Assembly (NCBI GenBank): GCA_041484195.1
Contig: JBGPHC010000003.1
Coordinates: 210,659 to 274,658, forward strand
DNA length: 64,000 bases
From: PSRI01 sp041484195
GTDB taxonomy: Bacteria > Bacteroidota > Bacteroidia > Chitinophagales > Chitinophagaceae
Direction: 5' to 3'
This document shows, one piece after another, positions 45,659-54,444 of the stretch (its first letter is position 1; every line of letters begins with the position of its first letter). Position numbers and translations under genes: made by a program. A model generated the notes under the pieces. The model did not search any database. It was not told the DNA's origin and saw only the letters and a list, made by a program, of their open reading frames with translations.

Positions 45659-46498
45659 ATGAAAAAAATCGTCGCCGCATTTGATGGATTGAAATTTTCC
45701 AATAGCACCATGGAATATGCCAGCCTTCTGGCTAAAAAAGAAAGCGATCATCTGGTGGGAGTGTTCCTTGAAGACTTCACCTATCATAGCTACAAGATTT
45801 ATGAACTGGTGGACAAAGAAGGAATCTCACCCGAAAAATTGAAATCATATGAAGAGAAGGATGCGGAGACGAGGGCTAATGCGGTAAAGACTTTTCAAAC
45901 AGCATGCCGGAATAAAAAAATCGATTTTTCAGTCCGGGAAGACGCGAATATTGCTATTCGCGAACTCCTGCGTGAAACGATTTATTGCGATTTGCTTGTG
46001 ATAGACGCTCATGAGACACTGACCCACTACAATGAACCAGCGCCATCCAGGTTTATGAGGGATCTGCTCTCTGAAACCCAGTCGCCGGTATTGGTCGTAC
46101 CATCCGAATTCAAACCTATTGAAAAATACATTCTGTTATATGATGGAGGGCCTACTTCGGTGTATGCCATCAAGATGTTTGACTATTTATTCTCCAGGCA
46201 AAAGGATATTCAAATAGAACTACTCCATGTAAGGGAGGATGAACAACCACTATTAGAGACGGACAAAAAATTGATAAAGGAATTCCTCAAGCTGCATTTT
46301 CCCGAATCGAAATTTACAGTGCTGAAAGGACCCGCTGAGTCAGGCATCATTTCTCACTTGAAAAAACAAAAAGAAAATGCGCTGGTTGTTTTGGGTGCAT
46401 ACCGGAGAGGCACGGTATCCAGATGGTTTCGGGAAAGTATGGCCGATACGTTGCTGCAAAACCTAAACCTACCCCTGTTCATAGCGCACAACAAATAG
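45659..46498 (+). CDS. Universal stress protein, two UspA domains
   Basis: A 279-residue paralogue of the preceding USP, sharing length, layout and several motifs (MKKIVAAFDGLKFSNSTMEYASLLA at the start, CDLLVIDAHETL, then YILLYDGGPTSVYAIKMFDYLF opening domain two). The C-terminal Gly loop is replaced by GAYRRGTVSRWFRES, so nucleotide binding may be altered. USPs of this kind respond to starvation or oxidative stress. It is followed 24 bp later by a small membrane protein. Confidence 0.87.
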   Translation: MKKIVAAFDGLKFSNSTMEYASLLAKKESDHLVGVFLEDFTYHSYKIYELVDKEGISPEKLKSYEEKDAETRANAVKTFQTACRNKKIDFSVREDANIAIRELLRETIYCDLLVIDAHETLTHYNEPAPSRFMRDLLSETQSPVLVVPSEFKPIEKYILLYDGGPTSVYAIKMFDYLFSRQKDIQIELLHVREDEQPLLETDKKLIKEFLKLHFPESKFTVLKGPAESGIISHLKKQKENALVVLGAYRRGTVSRWFRESMADTLLQNLNLPLFIAHNK

Positions 46499-46522
46499 TC
46501 CTTACCTGCAAATGGCATTCAA

Positions 46523-46882
46523 ATGAGTGAAGAAACAATGCGTATTGCCTGGCTCATGAGTAACCTTGTTGCAGTATTGCTATTGTTGGGATTTATTTTC
46601 CGATCGAATCTGGCAAGGTTTCTTTTCTGCGTCCTGTTCCTGTTTGCCTCCTGGCGCAATGCTTCCCTTGCCATCCTGCATCCGGATGAATACCTAAACT
46701 ATGCCAACCTCACCCCGGTAAAGCAATATGCCCGGGTCATGAACCATATTCTCCGTTCCAATATCCGGCTATATGTGACATTTATCGCAGGCTGCCAATT
46801 CCTGATCGGGTTATTAATCGGCTATAAAGGCATCCTGATGAAAATCATTCATTCACGATGGAATCCTTTACGACAATCTTAA
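46523..46882 (+). CDS. Small membrane protein of unknown function
   Basis: A 119-residue protein with three or four hydrophobic helices: about residues 8-22, 30-46 and 82-104. It has no recognisable family motif. It begins 24 bp after the second USP gene and so may share its transcript. The central soluble loop (HPDEYLNYANLTPVKQYARVMNHI) separates the helices. Function unknown. Confidence 0.65.
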   Translation: MSEETMRIAWLMSNLVAVLLLLGFIFRSNLARFLFCVLFLFASWRNASLAILHPDEYLNYANLTPVKQYARVMNHILRSNIRLYVTFIAGCQFLIGLLIGYKGILMKIIHSRWNPLRQS

Positions 46883-46926
46883 TATCCTTAAAATACTGAT
46901 CTTTATTAAAGCAATTCAAATCCAAA

Positions 46927-47937
46927 GTGGATTCCCTGACACATATAGCGCTCGGTGCCTGCATAGGCGAAGCATTTGCCGGAAAAAAACTTGGCAGGAA
47001 AGCCATGCTCTGGGGCGCATTGGCTCAGAGTGTCCCCGACATTGATTTTATAGCCGCATTTTGGATGAACCCCGTGAATAATTTGTTGGCACATCGAGGT
47101 TTCACACATTCAATCTTATTTGCCCTGATCATCACTCCCGTGCTGGCCATGACTGCGGAGCGCTGGCACCGGCCTCATAATATTTCATACAAAAAATGGA
47201 GCCTGTTTTTCGGTGCACAAATTCTAACCCATCTTTTGATTGATGTATGTAACAGCTATGGAGTAGGCTGGTTCATACCATTCAGTTCAGTCAGGATATC
47301 TTTCAATATTCTTTATGTAGTGGATCCCTTCTTTTCAATCTGGCCCGGCATGGCAGCGTTGGCGCTCATCATTTTGAGAAAAAGAAATCGTCATAGAAAA
47401 ACCATTTGGCGCCTTGGGGTTCTTTTCTGCGCTGCCTATATGCTATATGCGCTGGTAAACAAGACACTGATCGATGGATCTGTCAGGAAAAGGTTCGAAG
47501 CACAACATATAGTGCATTCAAGATATTTTACCACGCCCACGCCCTTGAATACCTGGCTTTGGTTTATCGTCGCGGAAAACGATTCTGGATTCAATATCGG
47601 CTACCGTTCGGTGTTTGACAGGCAAGAGAAGATTTCATTTCAATATTTCCCGAGGAACAAAAACCTGCTTACGCCCATAATCGACCACGAAGACGTTCAG
47701 CACCTGATTAGATTTTCCAATGGCTATTACAGTGTTGAAAAATGGAATGACACCTTAGTATTTAATGACCTGCGGTTTGGTCAGATCGTAGGATGGAAAG
47801 ATCCGCGGGAAAGATTCGTGTTCCATTATTTTCTGGAACACCCCAATGACAATACCCTGGTCGTGCAAAGAGGACGCTTCGCAAAATGGGATTGGGATAT
47901 TGCGAAATCCTTTATCCGGAGGATAGAGGGAAATTGA
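46927..47937 (+). CDS. Membrane-bound metal-dependent hydrolase family protein (YdjM/DUF457-like)
   Basis: A 336-residue membrane protein starting with GTG (MDSLTHIALGACIGEA). The family's His/Asp metal motif appears as DSLTHIALG, then VPDIDF and HRGFTHSILFAL, the usual H-x-x-x-H/PD pattern of the YdjM group. Four to five membrane helices span residues 1-185; the C-terminal 150 residues are soluble, with a beta-rich part (STVFDRQ-like FRSVFDRQEKISFQYFP). Biochemical activity of the family is not well defined. It lies 45 bp behind the small membrane protein. Confidence 0.83.
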   Translation: MDSLTHIALGACIGEAFAGKKLGRKAMLWGALAQSVPDIDFIAAFWMNPVNNLLAHRGFTHSILFALIITPVLAMTAERWHRPHNISYKKWSLFFGAQILTHLLIDVCNSYGVGWFIPFSSVRISFNILYVVDPFFSIWPGMAALALIILRKRNRHRKTIWRLGVLFCAAYMLYALVNKTLIDGSVRKRFEAQHIVHSRYFTTPTPLNTWLWFIVAENDSGFNIGYRSVFDRQEKISFQYFPRNKNLLTPIIDHEDVQHLIRFSNGYYSVEKWNDTLVFNDLRFGQIVGWKDPRERFVFHYFLEHPNDNTLVVQRGRFAKWDWDIAKSFIRRIEGN

Positions 47938-47984
47938 AAGGTTCACTCAGTAGAATTCAAGGCCTGATCAACTGAGGGCATTTT

Positions 47985-48746
47985 CTATGCTGCCACCCAA
48001 CCCCCGTCAACGGCCAGGGATTCTCCCGTAATAAATGAAGCGGCATCAGAACAGAGCCACACCACAGCCTCCGCCACTTCATCAGGCCTCCCCATTCTTC
48101 CGATGGGTTCCATGCTCTCATACTGCTTCTCCACCAACTTGTCTTTCCCTGTAATTCGGTCAATCATGGCCGTATGGATCACACCGGGACAAACTGCATT
48201 GACGCGGATGCCCAATTTTGCATTTTCCAATGCTGCCGTCCTGGTGAGACCAACAATCCCATGCTTACTCGCCACATAGGCTGGCAATCCCGGAAAACCC
48301 ACCAGGCCCGCTACGGAGGCATTGTTCACAATGGCGCCTTTCCCCTGCTTCTGCATTTGCATCAACTCATATTTCATGCAAAGCCAGACTCCTTTGAGGT
48401 TGATCGATATGGTCTTGTCCCAATTCTCTTCCGTGCATTCCTGTGTTTTTCCGCCTACTCCTTCGATGCCTGCATTGTTGAAGGCATAATCTAATCTGCC
48501 GAATGTGGAAACTGCAGTTTCCACCGCTGCCCTAACATCCGCCGCCTTTGAAACATCGCAATTAACGTATATTGCCGAGCCCCCTGCTTTCTTGATCAGT
48601 TCTACGGTATTGTCAGTCTTATCTTCTATCCAATCAGCAACCACAACCCGGGCTCCTCTTTCCGCAAATGCCAGTGCCGCTGCTTTTCCTATTCCAAAAC
48701 TGCCCCCGGTTACAAGGGCGACTTTATTATCGAATATTTTTTCCAT
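47985..48746 (-). CDS. SDR family oxidoreductase (3-oxoacyl-ACP reductase/glucose dehydrogenase-like)
   Basis: A 253-residue classical SDR. The cofactor motif TGGSFGIG is at residues 14-21, NNAG near 91, the Ser in NNASVAGLVGFPG, and YVASK near 158. The N-terminal Asp of VVVADWIEDK after beta2 points to NAD(H). The C-terminal SFITGESLAVDGGWVAA is typical. It converges with the YdjM-like gene and stands 93 bp ahead of the broken DUF2784 gene, so it may be transcribed with it. Substrate unknown. Confidence 0.9.
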   Translation of the reverse strand: MEKIFDNKVALVTGGSFGIGKAAALAFAERGARVVVADWIEDKTDNTVELIKKAGGSAIYVNCDVSKAADVRAAVETAVSTFGRLDYAFNNAGIEGVGGKTQECTEENWDKTISINLKGVWLCMKYELMQMQKQGKGAIVNNASVAGLVGFPGLPAYVASKHGIVGLTRTAALENAKLGIRVNAVCPGVIHTAMIDRITGKDKLVEKQYESMEPIGRMGRPDEVAEAVVWLCSDAASFITGESLAVDGGWVAA

Positions 48747-48839
48747 GGCTGAACATTTTAGCTAATATAATCCCAATGATTTTTGAAAAAGATGAGCGGA
48801 GTCATTGCTCCTGATGATTCGTGGGCGAACCCGGGCAAT

Positions 48840-49240
48840 TCAAATGCCTCCCGGATCATTCTTCATCTGCCTTTTCTTCTTCCAATCCCTGATATTGAAT
48901 ACCAGGCTCAGCAAGAGACAAATAAAAAAGATCAGTCCCGTCAAATGCTCAACCAGATCAGGGGGAAATTTTTGCCTGTCATTTCCAAGAGCAGGAAATG
49001 GATATACGACCTGGATGAATCATGAAATCCCAAATGTCTTCTCACCTCCCAATGCCAATCCGTACACAGGCAATACCCCCAGCCATACCATATCCCCAGC
49101 AGAAACCAGGAAAATGCCGTTACCAACAGCGTTAGCAGATTCCACCTCCTTATTTTATGAAAAATCCAGCCAAACACATTAAAGATTATGAGGCAGGTAT
49201 GAAAACCAAAAAAGAAATAATTAAGTATCCAATAAATCAT
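48840..49240 (-). pseudogene. DUF2784 protein gene with an apparent frameshift
   Basis: Minus-strand frame starting MIYWILNYFFFGFHTCLI and including the DUF2784 signature GIWYGWGYCLCTDWHW, then LGFHDSSRSYIHFLLLEMTGKNFP. At an A5-T3-C5 run (plus strand 48961-48973) the frame moves: without a shift it stops after LIWLSI, but adding one C continues it as PPDLVEHLTGLIFFI, a hydrophobic helix, and a basic end to TGA at 48840-48842. The combined product is about 133 residues with four membrane helices, the size of the family. This is either a real broken gene or a one-base sequence error. The start could also be 51 bp upstream. Confidence 0.75.
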
Positions 49241-49473
49241 CAATTTGGGTTTTTTCTGATGAAAACAGGCAGTATATAAATTCAGCCCCACGCTCCGGGG
49301 AATAGAAGATTTGCATGCAGATTCCGCGGTCTTGAATGACTGTTAGACACCGGAATAATACTTCCAAAATAAGTATATTGTAAATTTCGTTGGTATTTTA
49401 CATAATTGTGATGGTTGTTAGAAGATTAGGTTGTCCCGAATGAGCATCGTTTTTTGGAAAAAGAGGATTTTTT

Positions 49474-49551
49474 ATGAAAGAGAAACTTATTTCGGATTCC
49501 AAAGTCAAATTACGGATTGAGTATCTTCATGGAATCTATTTCGGGATATAA
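49474..49551 (+). CDS. Possible 25-codon upstream open frame before the Mla permease
   Basis: ATG at 49474 preceded by AGAGGA and six bases gives MKEKLISDSKVKLRIEYLHG and a few more residues to TAA at 49549. It overlaps the proposed ATG of the permease (49529). Its ribosome site is better than that of the permease. It could be a leader peptide that couples translation, or chance. Not a recognised protein. Confidence 0.3.
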   Translation: MKEKLISDSKVKLRIEYLHGIYFGI

Positions 49552-50335
49552 AAATATTTTAGGAATGGAGTTATCAAAGTCTGTTCAGCAATTCCTGCTT
49601 GAGACAGGTAATATCGCCCGCTTTACGGGACGCTTTTTCCGCCAGTTATTCACGCCGAGGAATGAATACGCTGAGTTTTTCAGACAATGCTATGTTATCG
49701 GGTATAATTCGCTCGCGCTGGTAGGTCTTACTGGATTTATCATGGGACTGGTTCTCACGCTGCAACTTCGCCCATCACTGCTGAGATATGGGGTGGAATC
49801 GCAATTGCCGGCCATGGTTGGCATCGCCATTGTGAGAGAGATAGGACCAGTCATTACCGCGCTGATTTTTGCAGGTAAGATCGGAAGCAGCATCGGAGCA
49901 GAAATTGGATCCATGAAAGTGACTGAACAAATAGACGCCATGGAAGTTTCAGGAACTAATCCATTCAAATACCTGGTGGTGACCAGGGTCCTGGCTGCCA
50001 CGTTTATGTTACCGGTACTGGTGCTTTTGTCAGATGCAATCTCACTCTACGGTTCCTGGCTAGGCATCAACATTAAGGGCGTCACCAGTTTTGATCTTTT
50101 CTTCTCACAGGTATTCGATAACCTGGCTTTTGGGGATGTATTGCCCGCATTCATAAAGACTTTCTTTTTCGGTTTCGCAGTGGGGATCATAGGTTGCTAT
50201 AAGGGTTACTATTCAAACAAAGGAACAGAAGGGGTGGGGCGTTCGGCCAATTCTGCCGTCGTAGTATCTTCAGTATTGGTGTTCATCATTGACCTGGTGG
50301 TGGTTCAGATCACGGATCTGATGGGACTAAATTAA
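49529..50335 (+). CDS. MlaE-type ABC transporter permease
   Basis: A protein of about 268 residues of the MlaE/YrbE family, the inner-membrane permease of a phospholipid transport ABC complex. I use the ATG giving MESISGYKN; a TTG four codons upstream (49517) is the alternative. The family signature is clear: LVLTLQLRPSLLRYGVES, PAMVGIAIVREIGPVITALIFAGKIGSSIGAEIGSMKVTEQIDAMEVSGTNP and the late CYKGYYSNKGTEGVGRSANSAVV. Five or six membrane helices. The ATPase follows after 6 bp and the MCE protein after that. Confidence 0.93.
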   Translation: MESISGYKNILGMELSKSVQQFLLETGNIARFTGRFFRQLFTPRNEYAEFFRQCYVIGYNSLALVGLTGFIMGLVLTLQLRPSLLRYGVESQLPAMVGIAIVREIGPVITALIFAGKIGSSIGAEIGSMKVTEQIDAMEVSGTNPFKYLVVTRVLAATFMLPVLVLLSDAISLYGSWLGINIKGVTSFDLFFSQVFDNLAFGDVLPAFIKTFFFGFAVGIIGCYKGYYSNKGTEGVGRSANSAVVVSSVLVFIIDLVVVQITDLMGLN

Positions 50336-50341
50336 AACGCC

Positions 50342-51118
50342 ATGGATACAGGAATAAAACAGGCTGGAATTAAGAAACCGGGAGTGGATACAGCAGTGAT
50401 CCGAATCCGCGACCTCAATATTTCATTCGGCAGCAATCATGTGCTCAAGGATTTCAACCTTGTATTAGGTAAGGGAGAAAGCGTGGTGGTTTTGGGAAAA
50501 TCAGGCTCGGGCAAATCCGTATTGATCAAATGTATTGTTGGCCTTCTCAAGCCCGACAGCGGGACTATTGAAGTTTTTGGCAGCGAAATCACGGAGATGG
50601 ACGATGAGGAGCTGGATCATATCAGGGTAAAAATTGGGTTTCTTTTCCAGAGTAATGCCTTATATGATTCGATGACCGTCAGGGAGAACCTTGAATTTCC
50701 ATTGCGAAGGCGTTGGATCAACGTGGAGCAAGATGAAATCAACAATATGGTGATGGAAGCATTGACCAATGTGGGCCTGGAAAATACGGTGGACATGATG
50801 CCGGCGGAATTATCCGGCGGTATGAGAAAAAGGATCGCACTGGCAAGAACCCTGATTCTTAAGCCGGAAATCATACTCTATGATGAACCCACTTCGGGAC
50901 TGGATCCCGTAACGGCAAAGGAGATCAGTGATCTGATTGTCGAGATCCAAAAAAAATATAATACCTCTTCACTGATCATTTCTCACGAAATGAATACAGT
51001 GCGCAGGACCGCCAACAGGATCGTAATTTTGATTGATGGGAAATGCTATGCAGACGGAACTTATGAAGAGCTAAGTGGCAGTGCAGACAAAGAAGTTCAA
51101 CCCTTTTTTTCTAAATGA
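50342..51118 (+). CDS. MlaF-type ABC transporter ATPase
   Basis: A 258-residue ABC ATPase. Walker A is VVLGKSGSGKSVLIKCIVG, the Q-loop FLFQSNALYD, the signature AELSGGMRKRIALARTL, Walker B IILYDEPTSGLDP and the H-loop LIISHEMNTVRR. The MRKR after the signature and the GLDPVTAKEI end fit MlaF. It powers lipid movement through the MlaE permease. It overlaps the MCE gene by ATGA. Confidence 0.95.
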   Translation: MDTGIKQAGIKKPGVDTAVIRIRDLNISFGSNHVLKDFNLVLGKGESVVVLGKSGSGKSVLIKCIVGLLKPDSGTIEVFGSEITEMDDEELDHIRVKIGFLFQSNALYDSMTVRENLEFPLRRRWINVEQDEINNMVMEALTNVGLENTVDMMPAELSGGMRKRIALARTLILKPEIILYDEPTSGLDPVTAKEISDLIVEIQKKYNTSSLIISHEMNTVRRTANRIVILIDGKCYADGTYEELSGSADKEVQPFFSK

Positions 51119-52134
51119 AAAGAATGAAAAACAATTCGGTAAATAACCTGAAACTGGGAACTTTTGTGGCATCAGGGCTGCTTTTTCTGATCATACTGCT
51201 TTACATGATCGGGAAGAACAGAAACCTGTTCGGAGCCACCTTTGTGCTCAGGACAAGATTTGATAATACCTATGGCCTGATGCCCGGCAACAATGTCAGA
51301 TTTTCAGGCATCCAGGTGGGTACCGTAAAAAGAGTAAATATTATTTCAGATACTCTGATCGAAGTGGAAATGATCATAGATGAAAAGATGTTGAAATATA
51401 TTCACAAGAATGCTGTGACAGAAATTGGCACCGACGGTCTCGTGGGGAGCAAGATTGTGAATATTTCTCCATCCAGGGAACCCGCGCCTCTGGTTCAGGA
51501 AAATGATATTCTCATCAGGGGAAAACAGGTGGATACCCAGGAAATGCTAAGAACACTCTCAAAAACCAATAGTACAATAGCCTTTGTGGCGGATGAACTC
51601 AAGTCCACGGCCATTCATATCAACCAGAGCAGGGCCTTGTGGCGTGTGCTTGATGACAGTATTCTGCCGGATAACCTCCGGCGATCTGCGAGCAATATAA
51701 GACTGGCTACAGCGAAAGCTTATGACATGGTAAATGACCTGGATCAGATTGTAAGTTCTGTAAAAAAAGGAAAAGGATCCCTGGGCTCTTTATTGGTTGA
51801 CAGTGCATTCTCCATGAAGCTCAATGAGGCGGTAGCCAAGATCAATAACCTCGGAGACAGCGCCAATGAACTGGCCGCAATGCTGAATATAACAGCCAGG
51901 GATATCAAAAAGGAAATCAATAGTGGGAAGGGGACCTTGAACTATTTATTGAAGGATTCTTCGTCTGTCATGAAATTACAATCTACGCTTACCAATATCG
52001 AAAAGGGGACCGAAGCCTTCAATCAAAATATGGAAGCACTGAAACATAATTTCCTCTTTCGGGGATATTTCCGCAAGCAGGAAAAGAAAATGGTCCGGGA
52101 TTCGGCCAGGGCTAATCTTTCGCGAACTCCCTGA
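51115..52134 (+). CDS. MlaD-type MCE domain protein
   Basis: A 339-residue protein anchored by one N-terminal helix (GTFVASGLLFLIILLYMIG). The MCE domain spans residues about 35-125 (FVLRTRFDNTYGLMPGNNVRFSGIQVGTVKRVNII and TDGLVGSKIVNIS). The C-terminal two-thirds is predicted helical and rich in Ala, Asn and Leu, as in periplasmic extensions of MCE proteins. It binds lipid for the MlaEF complex. Bacteroidota usually have just this three-gene set without MlaB/MlaC, as here. It overlaps the ATPase gene by 4 bp. Confidence 0.93.
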   Translation: MKRMKNNSVNNLKLGTFVASGLLFLIILLYMIGKNRNLFGATFVLRTRFDNTYGLMPGNNVRFSGIQVGTVKRVNIISDTLIEVEMIIDEKMLKYIHKNAVTEIGTDGLVGSKIVNISPSREPAPLVQENDILIRGKQVDTQEMLRTLSKTNSTIAFVADELKSTAIHINQSRALWRVLDDSILPDNLRRSASNIRLATAKAYDMVNDLDQIVSSVKKGKGSLGSLLVDSAFSMKLNEAVAKINNLGDSANELAAMLNITARDIKKEINSGKGTLNYLLKDSSSVMKLQSTLTNIEKGTEAFNQNMEALKHNFLFRGYFRKQEKKMVRDSARANLSRTP

Positions 52135-52299
52135 CCAGCACTGATCCTCCACACTCGCTTTTATTGAGAGCGAATCCCTCCGGATTTGCCCCGTCAATTA
52201 TAATCATTGATCTGCTTGAGTGAAATCATCCAGAATATCAGTGGTTCTGACTAATTTAGTATTTGTAAAGTTTAATTTCTCAAATTAAAATGAGTCTTT

Positions 52300-52545
52300 A
52301 TGAACAACACAGGAAGAATAATGACGGCAATCGCGGCAGGTGCGGTCGCAGGATTCGTAGTAGGTATCCTGTTTGCCCCCGATAAAGGGTCAGAAACCAG
52401 AAAGAAAATTGATAAAAAAACCGGAGAGGTGTTGGACCAGGTCAAGGATAAGATTCAGGCCGGCAAAGAAAAAATAGAACAATTGGCAGAAAACCTCAAA
52501 CAATCTTCGGACGAATTCAAGGAAAGATTCAAGACTCTTTCATAA
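52300..52545 (+). CDS. YtxH domain-containing protein
   Basis: An 81-residue protein: one N-terminal hydrophobic helix (MTAIAAGAVAGFVVGILFAPDKG) and a charged amphipathic coiled coil rich in Lys, Glu and Gln. This is the YtxH/gas-vesicle-like layout of general stress proteins. It lies 165 bp after the Mla set, ahead of two other small envelope proteins, and probably has its own promoter, though I could not place a TANNTTTG box. Confidence 0.85.
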   Translation: MNNTGRIMTAIAAGAVAGFVVGILFAPDKGSETRKKIDKKTGEVLDQVKDKIQAGKEKIEQLAENLKQSSDEFKERFKTLS

Positions 52546-52657
52546 GGATTTGGATGAAGAGAAAACTCCTGTCATAGAGTATGCTGCGGGTCGCGATTTA
52601 GCAGCCTTGAAATAATATATGCTATCAATGATCCAATTCAGAAATTAATCTTAAAAT

Positions 52658-53026
52658 ATGTTTGAAGAAACATTTACCAGGATTGAAAGCCTGGCCAGCC
52701 ATCTGAAGGAATATATTGATGCCAAGATAGCCCTCGCAAAATTGAATCTGGCTGAAAAAAGTTCCAAAATTCTGAGTAACCTGATTGCGACAATGATCGT
52801 GGGTGTTATCTTTCTTTTTTTCATATTCTTTGCCAGTTTTGCACTCGGTTATTTTCTGGGCCAGAAATTAAACAATACTTATTGGGGTTTTCTGATCGTT
52901 GCGGGAATTTACCTGCTGCTGGGTTTGATCATTTGGTTTGGTCGTGAGAGAATTCTCAGGGTGCCCATCATGCAGTCCATAATAAGACAGTTATTTAAAA
53001 GTGATGCAGTTAGTGAAGAAGATTAA
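52658..53026 (+). CDS. Phage-holin-family superfamily protein (DUF1469/PF07332 type), small membrane protein
   Basis: A 122-residue protein with an N-terminal amphipathic part (residues 1-40, FTRIESLASHLKEYIDAKIALAKLNLAEKSS) and two helices (about 47-70 and 80-102). This matches the Actinobacteriota/Bacteroidota 'putative holin superfamily' (PF07332), which is often next to YtxH and stress genes and is not a phage holin here. No phage gene is present. It overlaps the next gene by 23-26 bp. Confidence 0.8.
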   Translation: MFEETFTRIESLASHLKEYIDAKIALAKLNLAEKSSKILSNLIATMIVGVIFLFFIFFASFALGYFLGQKLNNTYWGFLIVAGIYLLLGLIIWFGRERILRVPIMQSIIRQLFKSDAVSEED

Positions 53027-53291
53027 TAATTTATCCAGGTTGCATGCAAGCCAAAAAGATGCTAGAAAGGGCATTCTTGGGCTGGAGCGGGATATTAGTC
53101 ATGACTGGCTAAACCTGAAAGAAAAACTGAAACTAAAAAATATTGCTTCGGATCTTCTTGGAGGGGGCGCAAGGCGCCAGGTGGGAGAAGGGAAAAGAGG
53201 GATTGATAAGCATTTACTGCGAAAAGGACTCTTATTTGGTGCCGGACTCCTGATCAGAAGATTGATTCCGGGGTTTGGCAGGAAAAAATAA
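53004..53291 (+). CDS. Small basic protein of unknown function
   Basis: A 95-residue protein with a basic, glycine-rich C-terminus (GARRQVGEGKRGIDKH, then a short hydrophobic stretch LLFGAGLLIRRLIPGFG). I start at ATG 53004 (GTG 53001 is just ahead). It overlaps the end of the holin-family gene. The pattern (charged N-terminus, one C-terminal hydrophobic segment) suggests a membrane-attached accessory in the YtxH set. No family recognised. Confidence 0.6.
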   Translation: MQLVKKINNLSRLHASQKDARKGILGLERDISHDWLNLKEKLKLKNIASDLLGGGARRQVGEGKRGIDKHLLRKGLLFGAGLLIRRLIPGFGRKK

Positions 53292-53310
53292 ATTAAACCT
53301 GTAAACCAGC

Positions 53311-53628
53311 TCAATCCCGGGTTTGCACCTGGCTAAAGGCAGCATTTAGGGTCTGCCTTTTTTTATACAAGTCAATCTCAGCCTGCAATGTCTTAATTCT
53401 TTGCAGAAGATGGGTAATAATATAAATTCCCTCGAGATTAACATCAAGTTCGTGATGCAACCTCGAAATATGTTGCAGTTGCAGCAATTGGCTGGCCTTG
53501 ATGAATTGGTCATCCCCGATTGTAACAGGTTCCACCAGGCGGTATTCTCCGAGGGAATTGATAAAAGAATAGCACAGGTTGTGGACTGAACAAAACTCGG
53601 TGGCTGGTATATAGTTTTCCTTAACCAT
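53311..53628 (-). CDS. CbpM-like MerR-type chaperone modulator
   Basis: A 105-residue protein resembling the CbpM family (MerR-like): EFCSVHNLCYSFINSLGEYRLVEPVTIGDDQFI, QLLQLQHISRLHHELDVNLEGIYIITHLLQRIKTLQAEIDLYKKR, where the DVNLEGI and the following coiled coil are characteristic. In E. coli, CbpM inhibits the DnaJ homologue CbpA. No CbpA/DnaJ gene lies next to it here. It is a single minus-strand gene convergent with the small basic protein. Confidence 0.8.
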   Translation of the reverse strand: MVKENYIPATEFCSVHNLCYSFINSLGEYRLVEPVTIGDDQFIKASQLLQLQHISRLHHELDVNLEGIYIITHLLQRIKTLQAEIDLYKKRQTLNAAFSQVQTRD

Positions 53629-53877
53629 GTCGGTAAGTTTATTTTCTGCACTGTAGTGATGGGGCGGAGGTGGGTGCGAAGATTAGGGTCACACAAGTAT
53701 TTCTTCCACCGGGTAAATCAAAATTATCATTTAAATAATAGCATCAAAAAATATTTCTTCACCTTAAAAGAATTGAATTATGACTCCTGATTGAAACCAC
53801 GACGGGCCTTGCTAAACCATACAGGTTCCCGTATCGATAAATTCTGTCTTTCAAAGCTTATACAGTCCAGTAAATGT

Positions 53878-54414
53878 TCATTTTTTGATCAATGCCGAAT
53901 ACAGTCCTTCTCTGTTGTAAAGGGACGGTGCCCATGCAATCTCTTCAATGGACTGATATCCCGCTTTTTCAAACAAGATTTTCAGACTCTTAAAGCTAAT
54001 TGGGTAAGGAACCATGGCTCTTGAATATGCCGGCCCCTGATCCATATCATATTCAACGATCAGGAATTTGGGATCTCCGGCAAACCATGAATTCAATTTC
54101 TTTATCAACCCATTCTTATCGCTTACATAATGTAAGGAATTAGCCATCAGAATTCCATCGAGTGGAGCGAGGATGGGGCTGTCCCTGACGAAATCCGCAG
54201 TTATTGATTCAATTCCAATTCCATTCTCAACCTCAATTCTTTTCCCCTGGCCTGGATGCTTATCAATGGCATAAATCCTGGATCCGGGCGCTAAAAAATT
54301 TGACAGGGCCCTGGTGAACAAGCCGGAGCCGGAGCCAAGATCGGCCCAGATGGTCTGATGTTCTTTCAAAATATCAGGATAGTGCAGGAGCCTGATAGCC
54401 TCGTTCAGTTCCAT
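53878..54414 (-). CDS. Class I SAM methyltransferase
   Basis: A 178-residue methyltransferase of small size. SAM motif I is IWADLGSGSGLFTRALSNFL, followed by IYAIDKHPGQGKRIEVENGI and motif IV GILMANSLHYV. The C-terminal part has the strand FLIVEYDMDQGPA. A likely small-molecule methyltransferase without a clear partner. It follows the PQQ dehydrogenase by 30 bp on the same strand. Confidence 0.85.
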   Translation of the reverse strand: MELNEAIRLLHYPDILKEHQTIWADLGSGSGLFTRALSNFLAPGSRIYAIDKHPGQGKRIEVENGIGIESITADFVRDSPILAPLDGILMANSLHYVSDKNGLIKKLNSWFAGDPKFLIVEYDMDQGPAYSRAMVPYPISFKSLKILFEKAGYQSIEEIAWAPSLYNREGLYSALIKK

Positions 54415-54444
54415 ATCTTTATCAAATGGGGATAGAATCCGGGG

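Noticed and set aside
48805..49182. A 125-codon plus-strand frame opposite the DUF2784 gene
   Set aside because: It is the antisense shadow of the DUF2784 gene, whose signature residues are clear on the minus strand.
52658..53026. Holin annotation as evidence of a prophage
   Set aside because: The family name is historical; no lysin, capsid, terminase or integrase gene is present in the window.
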